Positions 45,756 to 56,800 of a stretch of 64,000 nucleotides of DNA are shown one piece after another. The position numbers and the translations under genes were made by a program. This DNA comes from Bog-756 sp963769765 (lineage in GTDB: Bacteria; Actinomycetota; Acidimicrobiia; Acidimicrobiales; RAAP-2). The DNA lies in the NCBI GenBank assembly GCA_963769765.1, contig CAVYNA010000004.1, forward strand, positions 747,102 to 811,101, read 5' to 3'. Numbering within the stretch: the first letter of the stretch is position 1; each line of letters opens with the position of its first letter. Under the pieces are notes generated by a model. That model was given only the letters and a program-made list of their open reading frames with translations, had not been told where the DNA came from and searched no databases.

Positions 45756-46205
45756 GTGCCGGTGGGCACGATCATTGTTGCTACGGACGGCTCGGAGCTT
45801 TCCATCCGGGCCGCCGTCGTCGGCGTGGCGCTCGTAGACCCCTCGGAACGCGTCATGGTGGTCACGGTCGTCGAAGGCGCCGATCCGTCACTGACCGAGG
45901 ACGGATCGGGGCACGCCGGCCCGTCGATGACACCTTCCGAGTTCTCAAAGCTGCGAGACCGGCTGTTGAGCGATGCTTCGGAGGTCATCGCGGGGACGGT
46001 CGCGGCGTTGAGCCGCGACGTGGAGACGCAAGTCATCGAAGGGAGTCCTGGCGAGGCGCTCTGTGAGCTCGCGCGGGACGAATCGGCCGATGCAATCATC
46101 CTCGGCACTCGTGGTCGAAGTGGCATCAAGCGGGCATTGTTCGGTTCCGTGTCCGACCATGTCATCCGCAACGCCACATGTCCGGTGGTCATCACCCGAG
46201 GTTGA
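45756..46205 (+). CDS. Universal stress protein (UspA family, ATP-binding type)
   Basis: 149 residues from GTG 45756. VGTIIVATDGSELSIRAAVV at the start and ADAIILGTRGRSGIKRALFG with SVSDHVIRNATCPVVITRG at the end contain the full G-x2-G-x9-G(S/T) ATP-binding motif, which the USP at 7016 lacks. It stands alone between the fdh region and the DUF4389 gene. No DosR-like box was seen before it. Confidence 0.88.
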   Translation: MPVGTIIVATDGSELSIRAAVVGVALVDPSERVMVVTVVEGADPSLTEDGSGHAGPSMTPSEFSKLRDRLLSDASEVIAGTVAALSRDVETQVIEGSPGEALCELARDESADAIILGTRGRSGIKRALFGSVSDHVIRNATCPVVITRG

Positions 46206-46495
46206 TGCCGCACCTGCGTCTGCGCGCACCAAGCCTCGCGGACGCTCGGGCGCGATCGATCGAACACGATCAGCCTTTGCGCAATGACACTGGTCTCCCC
46301 TCCTGATCCCGAGTCCCCGATTGCCGGTATGCGCCAACACCGACGCGCTGGCAAGAGGCGCGCTCGACCGGCACCGGCGAGCGCAATCGCCGATTCGACA
46401 AGCGGTGGTCGAGTCGAGACGAGCCGTGTGATGGCACGGAGCCACCCCGGTCGCGTCATCCACGCCTCGACCGGCGGCGGGCCGTAGCGTAGCCA

Positions 46496-47935
46496 GTGGC
46501 CTGGGCGAAGGCCCGGCAGACGCACGCGGGGAAGGCGGTCACCATGGTCACGACGTACGCTCCCGAGCCACCCGAGGAGTCGAGTCCGGTCGAGGTGCGG
46601 TTCGGGACGACTCAGCCCCAGCGGAGGGTGACGGTGCTCTTCCGCCTGATCCTCGCCATCCCGCAGCTGATCGTCCTGTACTTCCTGACCCTCGCCGCGG
46701 AGCTGGTCACGATCGTCGGCTGGTTCGCCGCCCTGTTCACCGGCCGGCTGCCGCGTTCCGTTGCGACCTTTCTCGAGGGCGTGCTGCGCTGGGATGTCAG
46801 GGTCATTGCCTACATGACGCTGCTGGTCGACCGGTATCCGCCGTTCTCCCTCGATCCCGACGTCGAGTACCCGGTCGACCTGGTCGTGCAGACCGGAAGA
46901 CTGAATCGCCTCGCCGTACTGTTCCGGATCATCCTGGTCATCCCCGCGTCGATCGTCGCCGCGGTCTTCGGCTTCGGGATCGGGATCATCGCGGTCGTCG
47001 TGTGGGTGATCACGCTGGTCTTGGGGCGCTTGCCGGACCCGATCTTCGGAGTTACCGCTGCATATCTGCGGTACCGCGTCCGGCTCCTCGGCTTCTTCGG
47101 CATGCTCACCTCTTGGTATCCCTCGGCCATCCTCGGCGACGGCACGAGCGAGTCCTTCTCCGGAACGCCCCCGCCGAGCGTTGGTGGCGTCGGCACCGCG
47201 CCTGCTCCGTTCGGGCCGCCCGCCGCATACGCACCTCCGGCTCAACCGCCCGCCGCATACGCACCTCCACCGCCGTTGCCGATCCCCAGCGAATTCGGCG
47301 TTCCAACTGCATCGCCCTCCGACGGCGCACCACCGCCGTACCCGAACGAGGCGCAGCCCTACCCAAGCGCACCTCCCCCGCCGTCGATGGGTGCCCCCGA
47401 GGCGACGGTCCGATCGGGCGGTCTGTGGCCACTCTTGTTGACCAGCGCGGCCCGGACCTGGTCGATCGTGCTGATCGCTGTCGGAGTCGTCGGTCTGGTG
47501 CTCTATGCCGTCCTCCTGCCGATCACCCTCAAGTCCGTTTCGTCGGCCGTCGCCCGGGCTCAGGTCGAGACCGCATACAGCGCGGCCGGCCAGGCCGCCC
47601 AGAGCTTCGGCAGTGAAATCAAGAACTGCACGACGAGCGCGCAGTCCTCGGGCGGCAATCCCCTCTCGTGTTATGAGCAGACGACGACGACGGCTGCTGA
47701 TGCACTCCAGACGTACGCCGATCAACTCGCCTCGATTACCTTCCCGTCATCCGCACAGGCTCAAGCCAATGCGGCGGAGCAGGCGGCCTCCGGTGCCGCC
47801 TCCTCGCTCCGGAGTCTGGCTGCATCCCCCGATATCCAGACCTTCTCGGCGACGTTGCAAGACCAAGCGTTCCTCAACAAGATGAACGCGGTTGACACCA
47901 CCTACAACCAACTTCATCAAGCGCTGAACGGCTGA
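46496..47935 (+). CDS. DUF4389-family membrane protein
   Basis: GTG 46496 (TAGCGT five bases upstream) or ATG 46544 start the protein of 463-479 residues. Two DUF4389 units are visible: RRVTVLFRLILAIPQLIVLY with DRYPPFSLDPDVEYPV, and RLNRLAVLFRIILVIPASIV with a second amphipathic pair ending SWYPSAILGDG. A Pro-rich segment (PPAAYAPPAQPPAAYAPPPP) connects to one more helix (TWSIVLIAVGVVGLVLYAVL) and an Ala/Gln-rich external tail. The function is unknown; such proteins are common in actinobacteria. The gap 46206-46495 before it holds no gene. Confidence 0.8.
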   Translation: MAWAKARQTHAGKAVTMVTTYAPEPPEESSPVEVRFGTTQPQRRVTVLFRLILAIPQLIVLYFLTLAAELVTIVGWFAALFTGRLPRSVATFLEGVLRWDVRVIAYMTLLVDRYPPFSLDPDVEYPVDLVVQTGRLNRLAVLFRIILVIPASIVAAVFGFGIGIIAVVVWVITLVLGRLPDPIFGVTAAYLRYRVRLLGFFGMLTSWYPSAILGDGTSESFSGTPPPSVGGVGTAPAPFGPPAAYAPPAQPPAAYAPPPPLPIPSEFGVPTASPSDGAPPPYPNEAQPYPSAPPPPSMGAPEATVRSGGLWPLLLTSAARTWSIVLIAVGVVGLVLYAVLLPITLKSVSSAVARAQVETAYSAAGQAAQSFGSEIKNCTTSAQSSGGNPLSCYEQTTTTAADALQTYADQLASITFPSSAQAQANAAEQAASGAASSLRSLAASPDIQTFSATLQDQAFLNKMNAVDTTYNQLHQALNG

Positions 47936-48157
47936 CACCGGAGACCGCCGCTGTCCTCGAAGTTGAACCGGACAGCCCGACGCGCCCGAGAACTACCACT
48001 CCATCTGCTATCAGCTCGGCGAGAGAGCCGGCGGTTCGCGCCTGAACCGAAGCCAAGACGACGACGCCAGTGCTGAAGAAGAGCTCACACGCCAGCATGG
48101 TCGTGGCCTGAGCCGATATCCCCCTGACACAATTGAGATTGGTCGGAGTCGCCCGGG

Positions 48158-49291
48158 TCAGGGGTTGGGAGGAGCGCCCGAATCCGACCACACCTCCACC
48201 CTGTTGCGGCCGTTATGTTTCGCCTCGTACAGGGCAGCGTCCGCGCGGCGAAGGAGCTCGGATGGAGAGTCACTGGGTCCGCTCCACGTCGAGAGCCCGA
48301 AGCTCAGGGTCACGGACTGAGGAGTGACCGCGGAGAGCGTCCGAGACCGGATCCGTTCGACGAGCCACTCTGCGTCCTGGCTGGACGTTTCCGGGAGCAA
48401 GACGGCGAACTCGTCGCCGCCAATCCTTCCGATCAAGTCGACCGAGCGAACTCCGGCCAGCATCTCGGCGGCAATGGTCGTGAGCGTCGAATCCCCGACC
48501 CCGTGTCCGTGGCAATCGTTCACGGTCTTGAAGTCATCGAGGTCTGCGATCACGAGACTGAAGGGGTGACCGTAACGCCGAGCCTTTTCTGACTCCGTGG
48601 CAAGCGCCTCTTGAAATGCCTGATAGCTAAGGCACCCAGTCAGGCCGTCGTAAGTGGCCAAACGGTGCAGATGCTCGATGAGGACTCTCCGATCCTGTTC
48701 GCTGCGTGAGCGGTTCATGGTGGCGGTGACCGAGATTCCTCCTGCAATGCCGATCATGACCACCGTCGCCAGGGCACGACCTCCATTCATCTGCGGACCA
48801 GTCAAGAAGACGAGAACGAACGTGGCGAGGGTGAGAGCGGCCAATGCGATGACCTCTCGAAGATTGTAGAGAAGACCACCGAAGAGAACGGGCAGCACGA
48901 GAAGCCCGGCGATCGGGCTCCCCGCCCCACCGTCGAGGTTCAGTCCGACAGCAATGATGACGATCGTTCCAAACGACCAGGTGAAGAAGAACGCGTCGCG
49001 CCACGGCGTTGTCAACGACATCCTGCCGACCGGTCCGATGATGATGATGGAGCCAGCGATCGCGGCCAGGTCGACAGCCGTGATCGCTGTCCGGTGGGGA
49101 CCATTCGGAGTAATCGCGAGGTAGGCCAGGAGGAACGTGCCTCCCACGACGAAAGAGGCGATTCCCATGTGCAAATGGCGGAGCCAAAGGTTCAGGTCCG
49201 GACCTTCGGCAAGCGCATCAAGTGCCGTGACGCAACCGACGCTGCTCGTAGCCTCTTCTCTGCTGCTTTCGGCCGCGAAATACTTCACCAC
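48158..49291 (-). CDS. Membrane-bound diguanylate cyclase (GGDEF domain)
   Basis: About 377 residues; GTG 49291 is proposed because the open frame further upstream (to 49393) is read from a tRNA-derived repeat. Six hydrophobic helices (HMGIASFVVGGTFLLAYLAI to ATVVMIGIAGGISVTATMNR) precede the GGDEF domain: ATYDGLTGCLSYQAFQEAL, LVIADLDDFKTVNDCHGHGV, VDLIGRIGGDEFAVLLPETS. The signature is intact and an RxxD I-site (RSVD) sits five residues before it, so the enzyme is probably active and product-inhibited. It makes cyclic di-GMP. No EAL partner is visible. Confidence 0.85.
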   Translation of the reverse strand: MVKYFAAESSREEATSSVGCVTALDALAEGPDLNLWLRHLHMGIASFVVGGTFLLAYLAITPNGPHRTAITAVDLAAIAGSIIIIGPVGRMSLTTPWRDAFFFTWSFGTIVIIAVGLNLDGGAGSPIAGLLVLPVLFGGLLYNLREVIALAALTLATFVLVFLTGPQMNGGRALATVVMIGIAGGISVTATMNRSRSEQDRRVLIEHLHRLATYDGLTGCLSYQAFQEALATESEKARRYGHPFSLVIADLDDFKTVNDCHGHGVGDSTLTTIAAEMLAGVRSVDLIGRIGGDEFAVLLPETSSQDAEWLVERIRSRTLSAVTPQSVTLSFGLSTWSGPSDSPSELLRRADAALYEAKHNGRNRVEVWSDSGAPPNP

Positions 49292-49353
49292 GAGGTCATC
49301 GGCATCAAATGATCTCGCCTTGACGCCTCTCAGGCTCCCAGAGAGCGGCCGAT

Positions 49354-49518
49354 CACGAGAGCGAACGACGGGATTCGAACCTGCGACCCTCACCCTGGCA
49401 AGGCCACTTGGCCCAACGACGGCGAACCATCACGAACGATCATGGCTGCTCAAAGCCACTATGTGTTCGTGAGCGACTGAGGGCGAACGACGGCGTCCGC
49501 TCGATAGACGCGCGATGG
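49354..49518 (-). repeat. 165-bp direct repeat, copy A: tRNA-Gly(GCC) 3'-half remnant plus flank (attachment-site-like)
   Basis: Read on the minus strand the left part gives the anticodon arm 3' side, variable loop, T arm (AGGTTCGAATCCCG) and acceptor strand of a tRNA-Gly, with no 5' half and no matching acceptor. Compared with copy B at 58248-58412 the full 165 bp aligns without gaps at about 87% identity. It ends abruptly on both sides. The tRNA part differs from copy B in the anticodon loop, so copy A is the more decayed. Such 3'-end copies are typical attL/attR sites of tRNA-targeting integrases. Confidence 0.7.
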
Positions 49519-49638
49519 CGTCACTGCCCGGGTGCCACCAATGATGTGGACCAGACGAGGCCAGCTTGTCGCACGTGCCCTGGGTGCACGCAGTGGAACG
49601 GTGCACCTATTGGGCCTCGTATACCGAGCGGCACGGGA

Positions 49639-50953
49639 TCAGCCTGGAGGCGTAACGTACTGGTAGTCGCAGCGGTACCCGAAGGTACTGCTCGACACCG
49701 GCGGATCATCAAGCCGCTCGAACCCGCCATTGACCACCTTGCCGATCAGATAGCAGTTGCCGATCGTCTTGGCCGCCGGATTGTTGGGGGCGATGATGTG
49801 GTCGCCATCGAACGACGTGATCTTCGAGAGTTGGGTGAGCAGCGATCCGCGACTTGGATCAGACCCTGCCTGCCGGAGTGCCTTGGTGAAGAGGTCAGCC
49901 GACAACCACGCATAGAGCGTGTAGAGATCCGGGTTGAACCCGGGCGACGCGACGTTCACCCAATGCAGGAAGGTCGCGACGGACGGCAGCGCGCTCGGCG
50001 TCCTGACCGAGGTAGAGCGACGAGTTCTGTTCGAGGTAGTCCCCGTTGACCGCGGAGGGGCCACCCGAGTTCGCGACCAGGGTATTGGTGTAGGTGGCAG
50101 CCCCGAGGACGACGACCGGATGGAAGTCCTGCAGCGCGAGAGCTTTCAGCAGCGCCGACGCATAGATCTCCGCCATCGAGTCGACGAAGAGGATCTTCAC
50201 GCCGAGGTTCCTCATCTGGATGACATTCTGGGTGAAGTCGGTCTGTCCGACCCCGTACGTCTGGTCGTAGAGCACCTTGTACCCGACCTTCTCCATCACG
50301 TACTTCTCGCCATTCCAGTCCGTCTGCGCCGAGGGCAGGTCCGCCACCAAGGTCCCGACCGCGCTCACGTCATTGGGGAACTTGGACTTGAAGTACTGGA
50401 GAGGACCTTCCTCCCAGCCGCCGTTGAGCGGAACCGCGCTGTAGACATTGGGCAACTTGTTGGTGTTGGCGTCCAGGACGACGGACACATCGGGCATACC
50501 GGGATTGCTGGCGAGCAGGGCCCCACCGAAGCTGTCCTCGAGCGAGAAGTTCCCGACCATTGCGAAGTCGCTGGTGATGGCGCTCTGGGTGGCCTGCTTG
50601 TTCTGGGCACCTGTGAAATTGTCGTCAGCACTGTCCACGTGGATCATCCGACCGTTCACACCACCGGTCGAATTGACATAGTCGGCATAGGCCTGGGTAC
50701 CCACCGCTGCACCCTTGAACAGTCCACCAAGGGAGAGCGTGGCGACATTCGCCACGCTCACCGAGGTCGAGGTGATCCCGGTGTGATCGCTGAAGGCACT
50801 TGCGGGAATGGCCGGCGTACCCGACCCGCCTCCGGTGGTCGGTACGGTCGTCGTCGGGGTGGAGGTGGTCGACGTGCAGGCGACCGCGCCGGTCGCGATC
50901 ACCATGGCGAGCGCCAAGGCGGTCAGGCGAGTCCTGTCACACGTGCGTGTCAT
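49639..50953 (-). pseudogene. Branched-chain amino acid ABC transporter-type substrate-binding lipoprotein, frameshifted near the C-terminus
   Basis: ATG 50953 gives MTRTCDRTRLTALALAMVIA with AVACTST as a lipobox, then a Thr/Ser linker and a periplasmic-binding fold (VSVANVATLSLGGLFKGAAV, YADYVNSTGGVNGRMIHVDS, FAMVGNFSLEDSFGGALLAS, NLGVKILFVDSMAEIYASAL). After YLGQDAE the frame degenerates and stops at 49895, while the next frame continues ALPSVATFLHWVNVASPGFN to YQYVTPPG (stop at 49639). One extra base near 49988-49996 explains it. No permease or ATPase genes are next to it, so it would be an orphan receptor. Confidence 0.75.
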
Positions 50954-51017
50954 TGATACCCCGGTTCGACGTGTATGGGTGGATGGAATCGCTGCAGTGG
51001 AGTCATGGAACTACGAC

Positions 51018-51632
51018 TGAACGGACGACTCTACTGCTCAAGGCCGTTCGAGGTGAATCAGGAGTGAACACGCAGTTGACCAGGGGTGATGATGCCCGTT
51101 CGCGCACCTCGGCCCGCCGGCGTGCGCGCTCGGCCCGGTCGGCAGTCCTGCGAGGGAGTGCGGAAGGCATTTCCGTCCCGACCGCACCCCGTGCTGATGA
51201 GACTTAGCTGTTTCACTGTCTCATGTTTTCGGCGTCATGTGTGGGGTGGCTGCACCGCTGACGACGTCGGCTCCGTGGACCCTCGACCAGCCTCCGCATC
51301 CCCGCCGTCCATCACGCTACGTGATCGGGACGCACGCACTGGTGCACTTGCACACGGAACGACCGGGCGTACAGGTCGGTCGGTCACTTACCGCAGTCAT
51401 CCTCCCAGAACTCGGGCTTCACTTCCCAGGGCCGACCAACGAGCGACGATGCCGCCAACGCGTTCGGTGCGCCCGGCGGATCCATGCGCGTCACCAACGT
51501 CTCCGGTCGACATACGCGGCGCATACACTCCTGACCTGGAGGCCACGGGGTAGAAGTTGCTAGAGTTCCCCCTTGCGCCCGAGGGCCGGCACGCGCTGCA
51601 GTCGTCGTCGGGGCGGGACGGAGGTGGCATCC
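51018..51632. other. Intergenic region without a recognised gene
   Basis: About 600 bp upstream of the first surface-protein gene. Several open frames exist (for example 51237-51563) but they are Arg/Pro-rich shadows on both strands without start signals or family features. TAGAGT near 51561 could be a -10 element for the surface-protein gene. Nothing else is seen. Confidence 0.5.
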
Positions 51633-53837
51633 ATGGAGATCGTCCGGAGGTGCATCAGACCCAGGTCCGGTCGTCATCCGGAACAGGGAAAGCGTGCCCT
51701 CTTGGCCTCGCTGCTCGTCACAGTACTGACGATGGCGATCACCGCGGCGCTCGTCACTCCCGCGGCTGCGACATCGACGGTCTTCCCCGTGGTCGGGACC
51801 GCGCAGCTCACCGGTCTCTACTGCCCGTCGACGACGAACTGTCTTGCGGTCGGCAGCTACGGAAGTCTCGGCGCCTTCTACGCGACGCTCGCAAACGGCT
51901 CAGTCTCCGGTTCGCAAGCTATCCCAGAGATGAACTTGATCACCGCGTTGACCTGTCCGACCCAATTCGGCTGTTACGCGGTCGGCCAGGCCGCCTATCC
52001 CAACAGTGGCGGCGCGATCGAGGCGTTCGACTTCGGCGTCCCCCAGCCAGTGGCGTTCACCACGGGCACGACGCTCCATACGACACTGAACTCCGTTGCC
52101 TGCGCGCCTGCGAGCGACAACTGCGTCGCGGTCGGCACGGAGCAGGTGAGTGCGCAAACGTTCCCCTATACCGAGGGCGTCGTCGTCAACCTCTCGAACG
52201 GAGTCCCCACCGGTCCCGCTCAAGTACTGTCGAACTTTGCAAGTGTCAACGGCATCGCCTGTCCCACGCCAGCCACTTGCTACGCGGTCGGAGAGACTCA
52301 GACCACAAGTACCGCGCAGTACGTCGCGGGCTTGCTCACGATCGCCAGTGGCGTAGCGGGCACGACACAGACGATCCCATCGATGCTCGAGCTCACTACT
52401 GTCTCCTGCGAGAGCGCGACGACCTGCTGGGCAGCGGTCAATGGAACGGCGGTTGAGATCACGTCGGGTGCGCCCGGAATCCCGGTGACACTTGCCGGTT
52501 TCAACGACGTCGTCGCATCGACCTGCCCGAGTTCGAGCCTCTGCTACATCATCGGGACCTCCGGATCGACCGCGGTCGCCGTGCCCATTGTCAGCGATGT
52601 GCCCGCGACCACGATCGACATCGCTCGTATGAGCAATCTCGACGCTCTCTCATGCCCGGTCCCCGGCCAGTGCGACGCTGCGGGCTCCATTCCGAACGGG
52701 TTCTCCAATGTCGGCGCAATCATGGTCGATGCATTGCCCACCCCGCCACCGACGATCACGTCGGTCTCCCTCGGCGGCACCGCTGCAGCTCCCACAGTGA
52801 GCGTTACCGGCACCTCGTTCGGCGACCTTCCGCCCACACCATCTCCGACCGTGAGTTTGCAGTGCGTTCCCCACGACACGAGCTTCGATTACCCGGCGGG
52901 CACACTTTCCTTCACCGATACCACTGGTGCGTGGTCGGCCGGCACGCCCGGATCATGCGTCGGCGTGCGAGTGAGCTCGTGGAGCAACACCAAGGTCGTC
53001 TTCACACCGGGTGCCGGCTATGTCTACCCATTGCTCGACTTGGGGGACGCGTTCACCGTGTCCGTGGATGGCGCAACGTTCACTGGTGCGTCGACGCTCG
53101 CAAGCGCTCCTGTCCCGGTGGTCAAGGCGGTCACCTTCAGTGGAAGCGGTCCCGCCGAGCAGGTCACGGTGACCGGATCCAACTTCGGCACGGGACAGCC
53201 GGTCCCCAACCCGACGACCCCCCTCACCTGCGTCGAAGGTGACACTAGCCACACTTTCGGGTCAGCTGCCCTCTACTTCCTCGACAGCTCCGGCGGCTGG
53301 GGCGCCGGACAGACCGGCGACTGCCTCGGCCTCACCATCGCGTCATGGACAAAGACCAAAGTGGTCATCGGGTTCGGCGCCTTCTACGCCGACGTACCAC
53401 CTGTTGCCAACGGCAACTCGTTCACCCTCGGGATCCTCGGCGTCACCTTCTCCGGCCTCGTCGGCGCGCCTCCACCGCCAACGGTTACCGCGGTTACGTT
53501 TTCGGGAGCCGGCGCTGCGATCAAGGTGAGTATCACCGGCAAGGGATTCGGCACGACCCCACCTTCACCAAATCCCTCGACGCCCATCACCTGCGTCGCT
53601 GGAGACACGAGCTTCACGTACAACCCTGGCGTGCTCATGTTCACCGACATCACGCAGAACTGGACGGCGGGCGAGGTCGGTGACTGCATCGGTTTGACCG
53701 TGAAGTCCTGGCGCAATACCAAAGTGGTCCTCGGGTTCGGGGCGGACTACCCGAATTTCCACCCGGTCACGTCCGGTGACAGCTACCAACTTCAAATTCT
53801 CGGTGCAACGTTCGATGGCACTGCAGCAACGGTGTAG
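51633..53837 (+). CDS. Secreted surface protein: Cys-pair propeller-like repeats plus three IPT/TIG-like domains
   Basis: About 734 residues from ATG 51633. A signal peptide (LLASLLVTVLTMAITAALVT then PAAA) precedes seven repeats of the type xCPtxxxCyAVG (LYCPSTTNCLAVGSYG, LTCPTQFGCYAVGQA, IACPTPATCYAVGE, LSCPVPGQCDAAG), each with a likely disulfide, suggesting a beta-propeller. Three 110-residue Ig-like units follow (PTITSVSLGGTAAAPTVSVT, PVVKAVTFSGSGPAEQVTVT, PTVTAVTFSGAGAAIKVSIT), each with a GDCxGLxxxSWxxTKVV core. No anchor motif is seen at the C-terminus. Probably an adhesin or cell-wall-associated protein. It ends just before the next, similar-sized gene. Confidence 0.75.
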   Translation: MEIVRRCIRPRSGRHPEQGKRALLASLLVTVLTMAITAALVTPAAATSTVFPVVGTAQLTGLYCPSTTNCLAVGSYGSLGAFYATLANGSVSGSQAIPEMNLITALTCPTQFGCYAVGQAAYPNSGGAIEAFDFGVPQPVAFTTGTTLHTTLNSVACAPASDNCVAVGTEQVSAQTFPYTEGVVVNLSNGVPTGPAQVLSNFASVNGIACPTPATCYAVGETQTTSTAQYVAGLLTIASGVAGTTQTIPSMLELTTVSCESATTCWAAVNGTAVEITSGAPGIPVTLAGFNDVVASTCPSSSLCYIIGTSGSTAVAVPIVSDVPATTIDIARMSNLDALSCPVPGQCDAAGSIPNGFSNVGAIMVDALPTPPPTITSVSLGGTAAAPTVSVTGTSFGDLPPTPSPTVSLQCVPHDTSFDYPAGTLSFTDTTGAWSAGTPGSCVGVRVSSWSNTKVVFTPGAGYVYPLLDLGDAFTVSVDGATFTGASTLASAPVPVVKAVTFSGSGPAEQVTVTGSNFGTGQPVPNPTTPLTCVEGDTSHTFGSAALYFLDSSGGWGAGQTGDCLGLTIASWTKTKVVIGFGAFYADVPPVANGNSFTLGILGVTFSGLVGAPPPPTVTAVTFSGAGAAIKVSITGKGFGTTPPSPNPSTPITCVAGDTSFTYNPGVLMFTDITQNWTAGEVGDCIGLTVKSWRNTKVVLGFGADYPNFHPVTSGDSYQLQILGATFDGTAATV

Positions 53838-53850
53838 GAGGAGAGACGGG

Positions 53851-56800
53851 ATGAAGCGGTGGGGACGGCCGGATCCTTCGAAGGGGTGCGTGCTCGGATC
53901 GGATCGGCGAGGTCACCGATCCGTTAACTGGTCGGCCCGCATCGCCGCCGCCTCAGGCCTGTCCGTCGCCGCTCTGGCGACCAGCCTGTCGACGGCAGCT
54001 GCGACGCCTTTGTCGGGGGCCGGACCTTCGATCGCGCAGACGGCGGCCGCCTCCGGCTCCCCACAGGGCTCGACGACGTCCGCGCCGCACGTCTCCCCGA
54101 CAACAACCACACCCACCGCTCCATCGACGTCGGCGCCAACGTTGTCGTCGCCATCGACCACGACGACAACGAACATGCTGCCATCCGCGACAGCCGCCTC
54201 GACGGCACCGGCCCGGCGGGCTCGACCGCATCTGTCGCCTCGGACCACCCGTGCGCGTCCTACCGGCATCCAGCCGATCGTCGCCGCTGGCATCCAGCCG
54301 TTCGTCGGCACCGGTTCCTCATCGCGGATCGGCTCGACCACGAGGAAGGGGGCGGCGGCGCCCCGAATCCTGGCCGCCACATCTCAGCCCAATCCGCCCG
54401 GACGTGTCTCGCAGATCACCGGCTACGCCGGCAACAACTTCGGACCACTCAACACCGCGAACCTCTCCGAGACGATCGTCCTTCCGTCGGTCACACAAGG
54501 GAGCGTCTCAAATCCGCCGTCGCCCTGGCCGTCCACGATGGGCGGCTCGCAGGCCTCGGTTGGCCTGTTCAACGGACCGTGGGGCGTACAGATCTTCCTC
54601 GACTACAACAACGTCGGCGGTCCGAGTTGGAAGGGTATGCGGGTCATCACGTCGATGGATCCGAACTGCGGTCGGCCGGTCGGCTGCACCGTCTACCAAC
54701 CCGGCTTCTTCCCGGGGGACACCGTCCAATTGACGCTCGATTCGACGACGTCCTCCACGGCCGGGGCGATCACCGATCTGAGCAACGGCAATTCACAGTC
54801 GTGGTCCGGACCCGGCATCAACAACTCCAGCGCCCAGATCCAGATGGGGGTCGAGGACTACTGCTACCTCAGCGCAGGTGAAACGTCAGGGGACACACCC
54901 TGCAGCAACGTGGCACCTGGCTCCGCGCTGGGTCCACCACCCGGATTCTCCTCCTTCGGTTTGGTCACCTTCACCGGTGCGACCGTCAACGGAACATCGA
55001 TCGGAACGCTCTTCAACGGCGGCACTCTCGGGTTCTGGGATCAGCTGATCTCGACGTGGGGTGCGATGTCCGATCTGCAGAGCACCTATGTGGGAAGCGG
55101 GTCGACCTTCACTGTCAACGAGTCCGACATCCCGCTTCCGACGGCGACGCTCGCGGTGGGCACCCCCTCCGCCGTCGACCGACCGTCGACAGGCACCACG
55201 ACGATCCCCTTCACCGTGACACTGTCTGCGGCGAGTTCGCAGCAGGTGTACGTCGACTACGCGACGGTCGACGGCACCACGACCGCGGGCAACGTCTTCC
55301 CCGCAACCGCAGGCAATGACTATCAAGGTGCTTCTGGCTATCTCTACTTTGCACCGGGCACCACCACCCAGACCGTCCCGGTAACGATCATCGGCGGACC
55401 CGAACAGGGCGGCGACCATACCTTCAGCTTCCAGATCTCCAATCCGGCCTACACACTGATCGGCGCGAATTCGGCACAAGGGACCATCCACGAGGGCCCT
55501 GTCGTCTACTCGGTGAGCCCGTCACCTGTGCCACTCACCGGTGACGGCATCGGCATCACCGTCAACGGTGCGGACTTCGGCACCACCGGTGACACCGTGC
55601 GGTTCTGTGTTGCTGCCGGATACAACGGCACCGGTTGCGTCCCCGGGCTCAGCCCGTCCGTGGTCAGTGACAATGAGATCACGTTGGTCGCGCCCGATGC
55701 GTCCCACATCGCGCCATCCCAGCAGAGCCAGTTCAGTGCCGACACGATCGTCACCGATGCGAAGGGCGCCTCGAGCCCGATCGATCCGAACACCGACCAG
55801 ATCCAGCTCGGCTGCAATTCGGTCACCGTCACCGACGGGAGCTACGACGTCCACGGCTGCCTGACAGAGGAGGCCTACAACAACAACGACAACACCGATC
55901 AGCAGTCGTCGGTGGACGGATTGGACTACTCGGCCAACCCGACGGATCAGGTGAACTACAGCACCTCGGCCGGAGGATCGGTCGCCTCTCAAAGTACCTC
56001 GACCGTCTCGCTCAACCTGCAGAACACCCTCATCAAGATCTTCAAGGGCCCGGTGAGCGCAAAGCTCTCCCAGCCGATGACGTTCGCGATTCCCGCCAAC
56101 ACGCAGATCGCCGGCATGAAGCTGTCGGGCAATCTCACGATCACCCCGGTCATCCCCGGGCAAGCGACCGGGACGGTGTCCGTCACCCTTCCGGGCGTCA
56201 TCGGCGCATCCAGCGGCATCGGCGGCGCGACGGGCACGCTGACCTTCACCACAACCACCCCGGGTGGCGGCAGCCTCGGAGGGCTGTCCAATCTCTCGAT
56301 CTCGGTGCCGCAGGCGAACTTCATGAACCTGTTCGCGCTCACCAATGTGACACTCGACTATCAGAGCAGCGGCGGCCGACACGACTGGAAGGTGAGCGGC
56401 ACCGCGAGCAGCGGAGCGGGGAAGACCACCAGGTTCAGCGGCAAGCTGACTGCGACACCCACCGGGTCCATCACCGCGGCGTCGCTCAAGATCGGCTCGG
56501 TCAGCCTGGCCGGTCTCGTCGACATCAAAGACCTCGCGGTCAAGCTCAAGAAGGGCGCCTGGTCAGGTAGCGCAACCATCACCCAGAAGACGCAGAAAGG
56601 TACCGAAAAGGCCAAGGTGGCGCTGTCATTCACCAGCTCGGGCGTCTTGACGTCCGGTTCGATCGACGCGAGCAATGTACCTGTCTTCGGTGTCCTCGAC
56701 GTCTCGAGCTTCAAAATGTCCTTTGCCGGTGGTACCTGGACTCTGAGCGTGGCCGCCGCCGCGGCCGGCAGCGGTGGTTCGGCGGGTCTGACCGTGACCA

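Noticed and set aside
45542..47725. A 727-residue minus-strand frame
   Set aside because: Antisense to UspA and the DUF4389 gene; no recognisable domain.
49294..49393. Extended N-terminus of the diguanylate cyclase (MRVAGSNPVVRSR)
   Set aside because: RVAGSNPVVRSR is again a translated tRNA remnant from repeat copy A; a start near 49291 is more likely.
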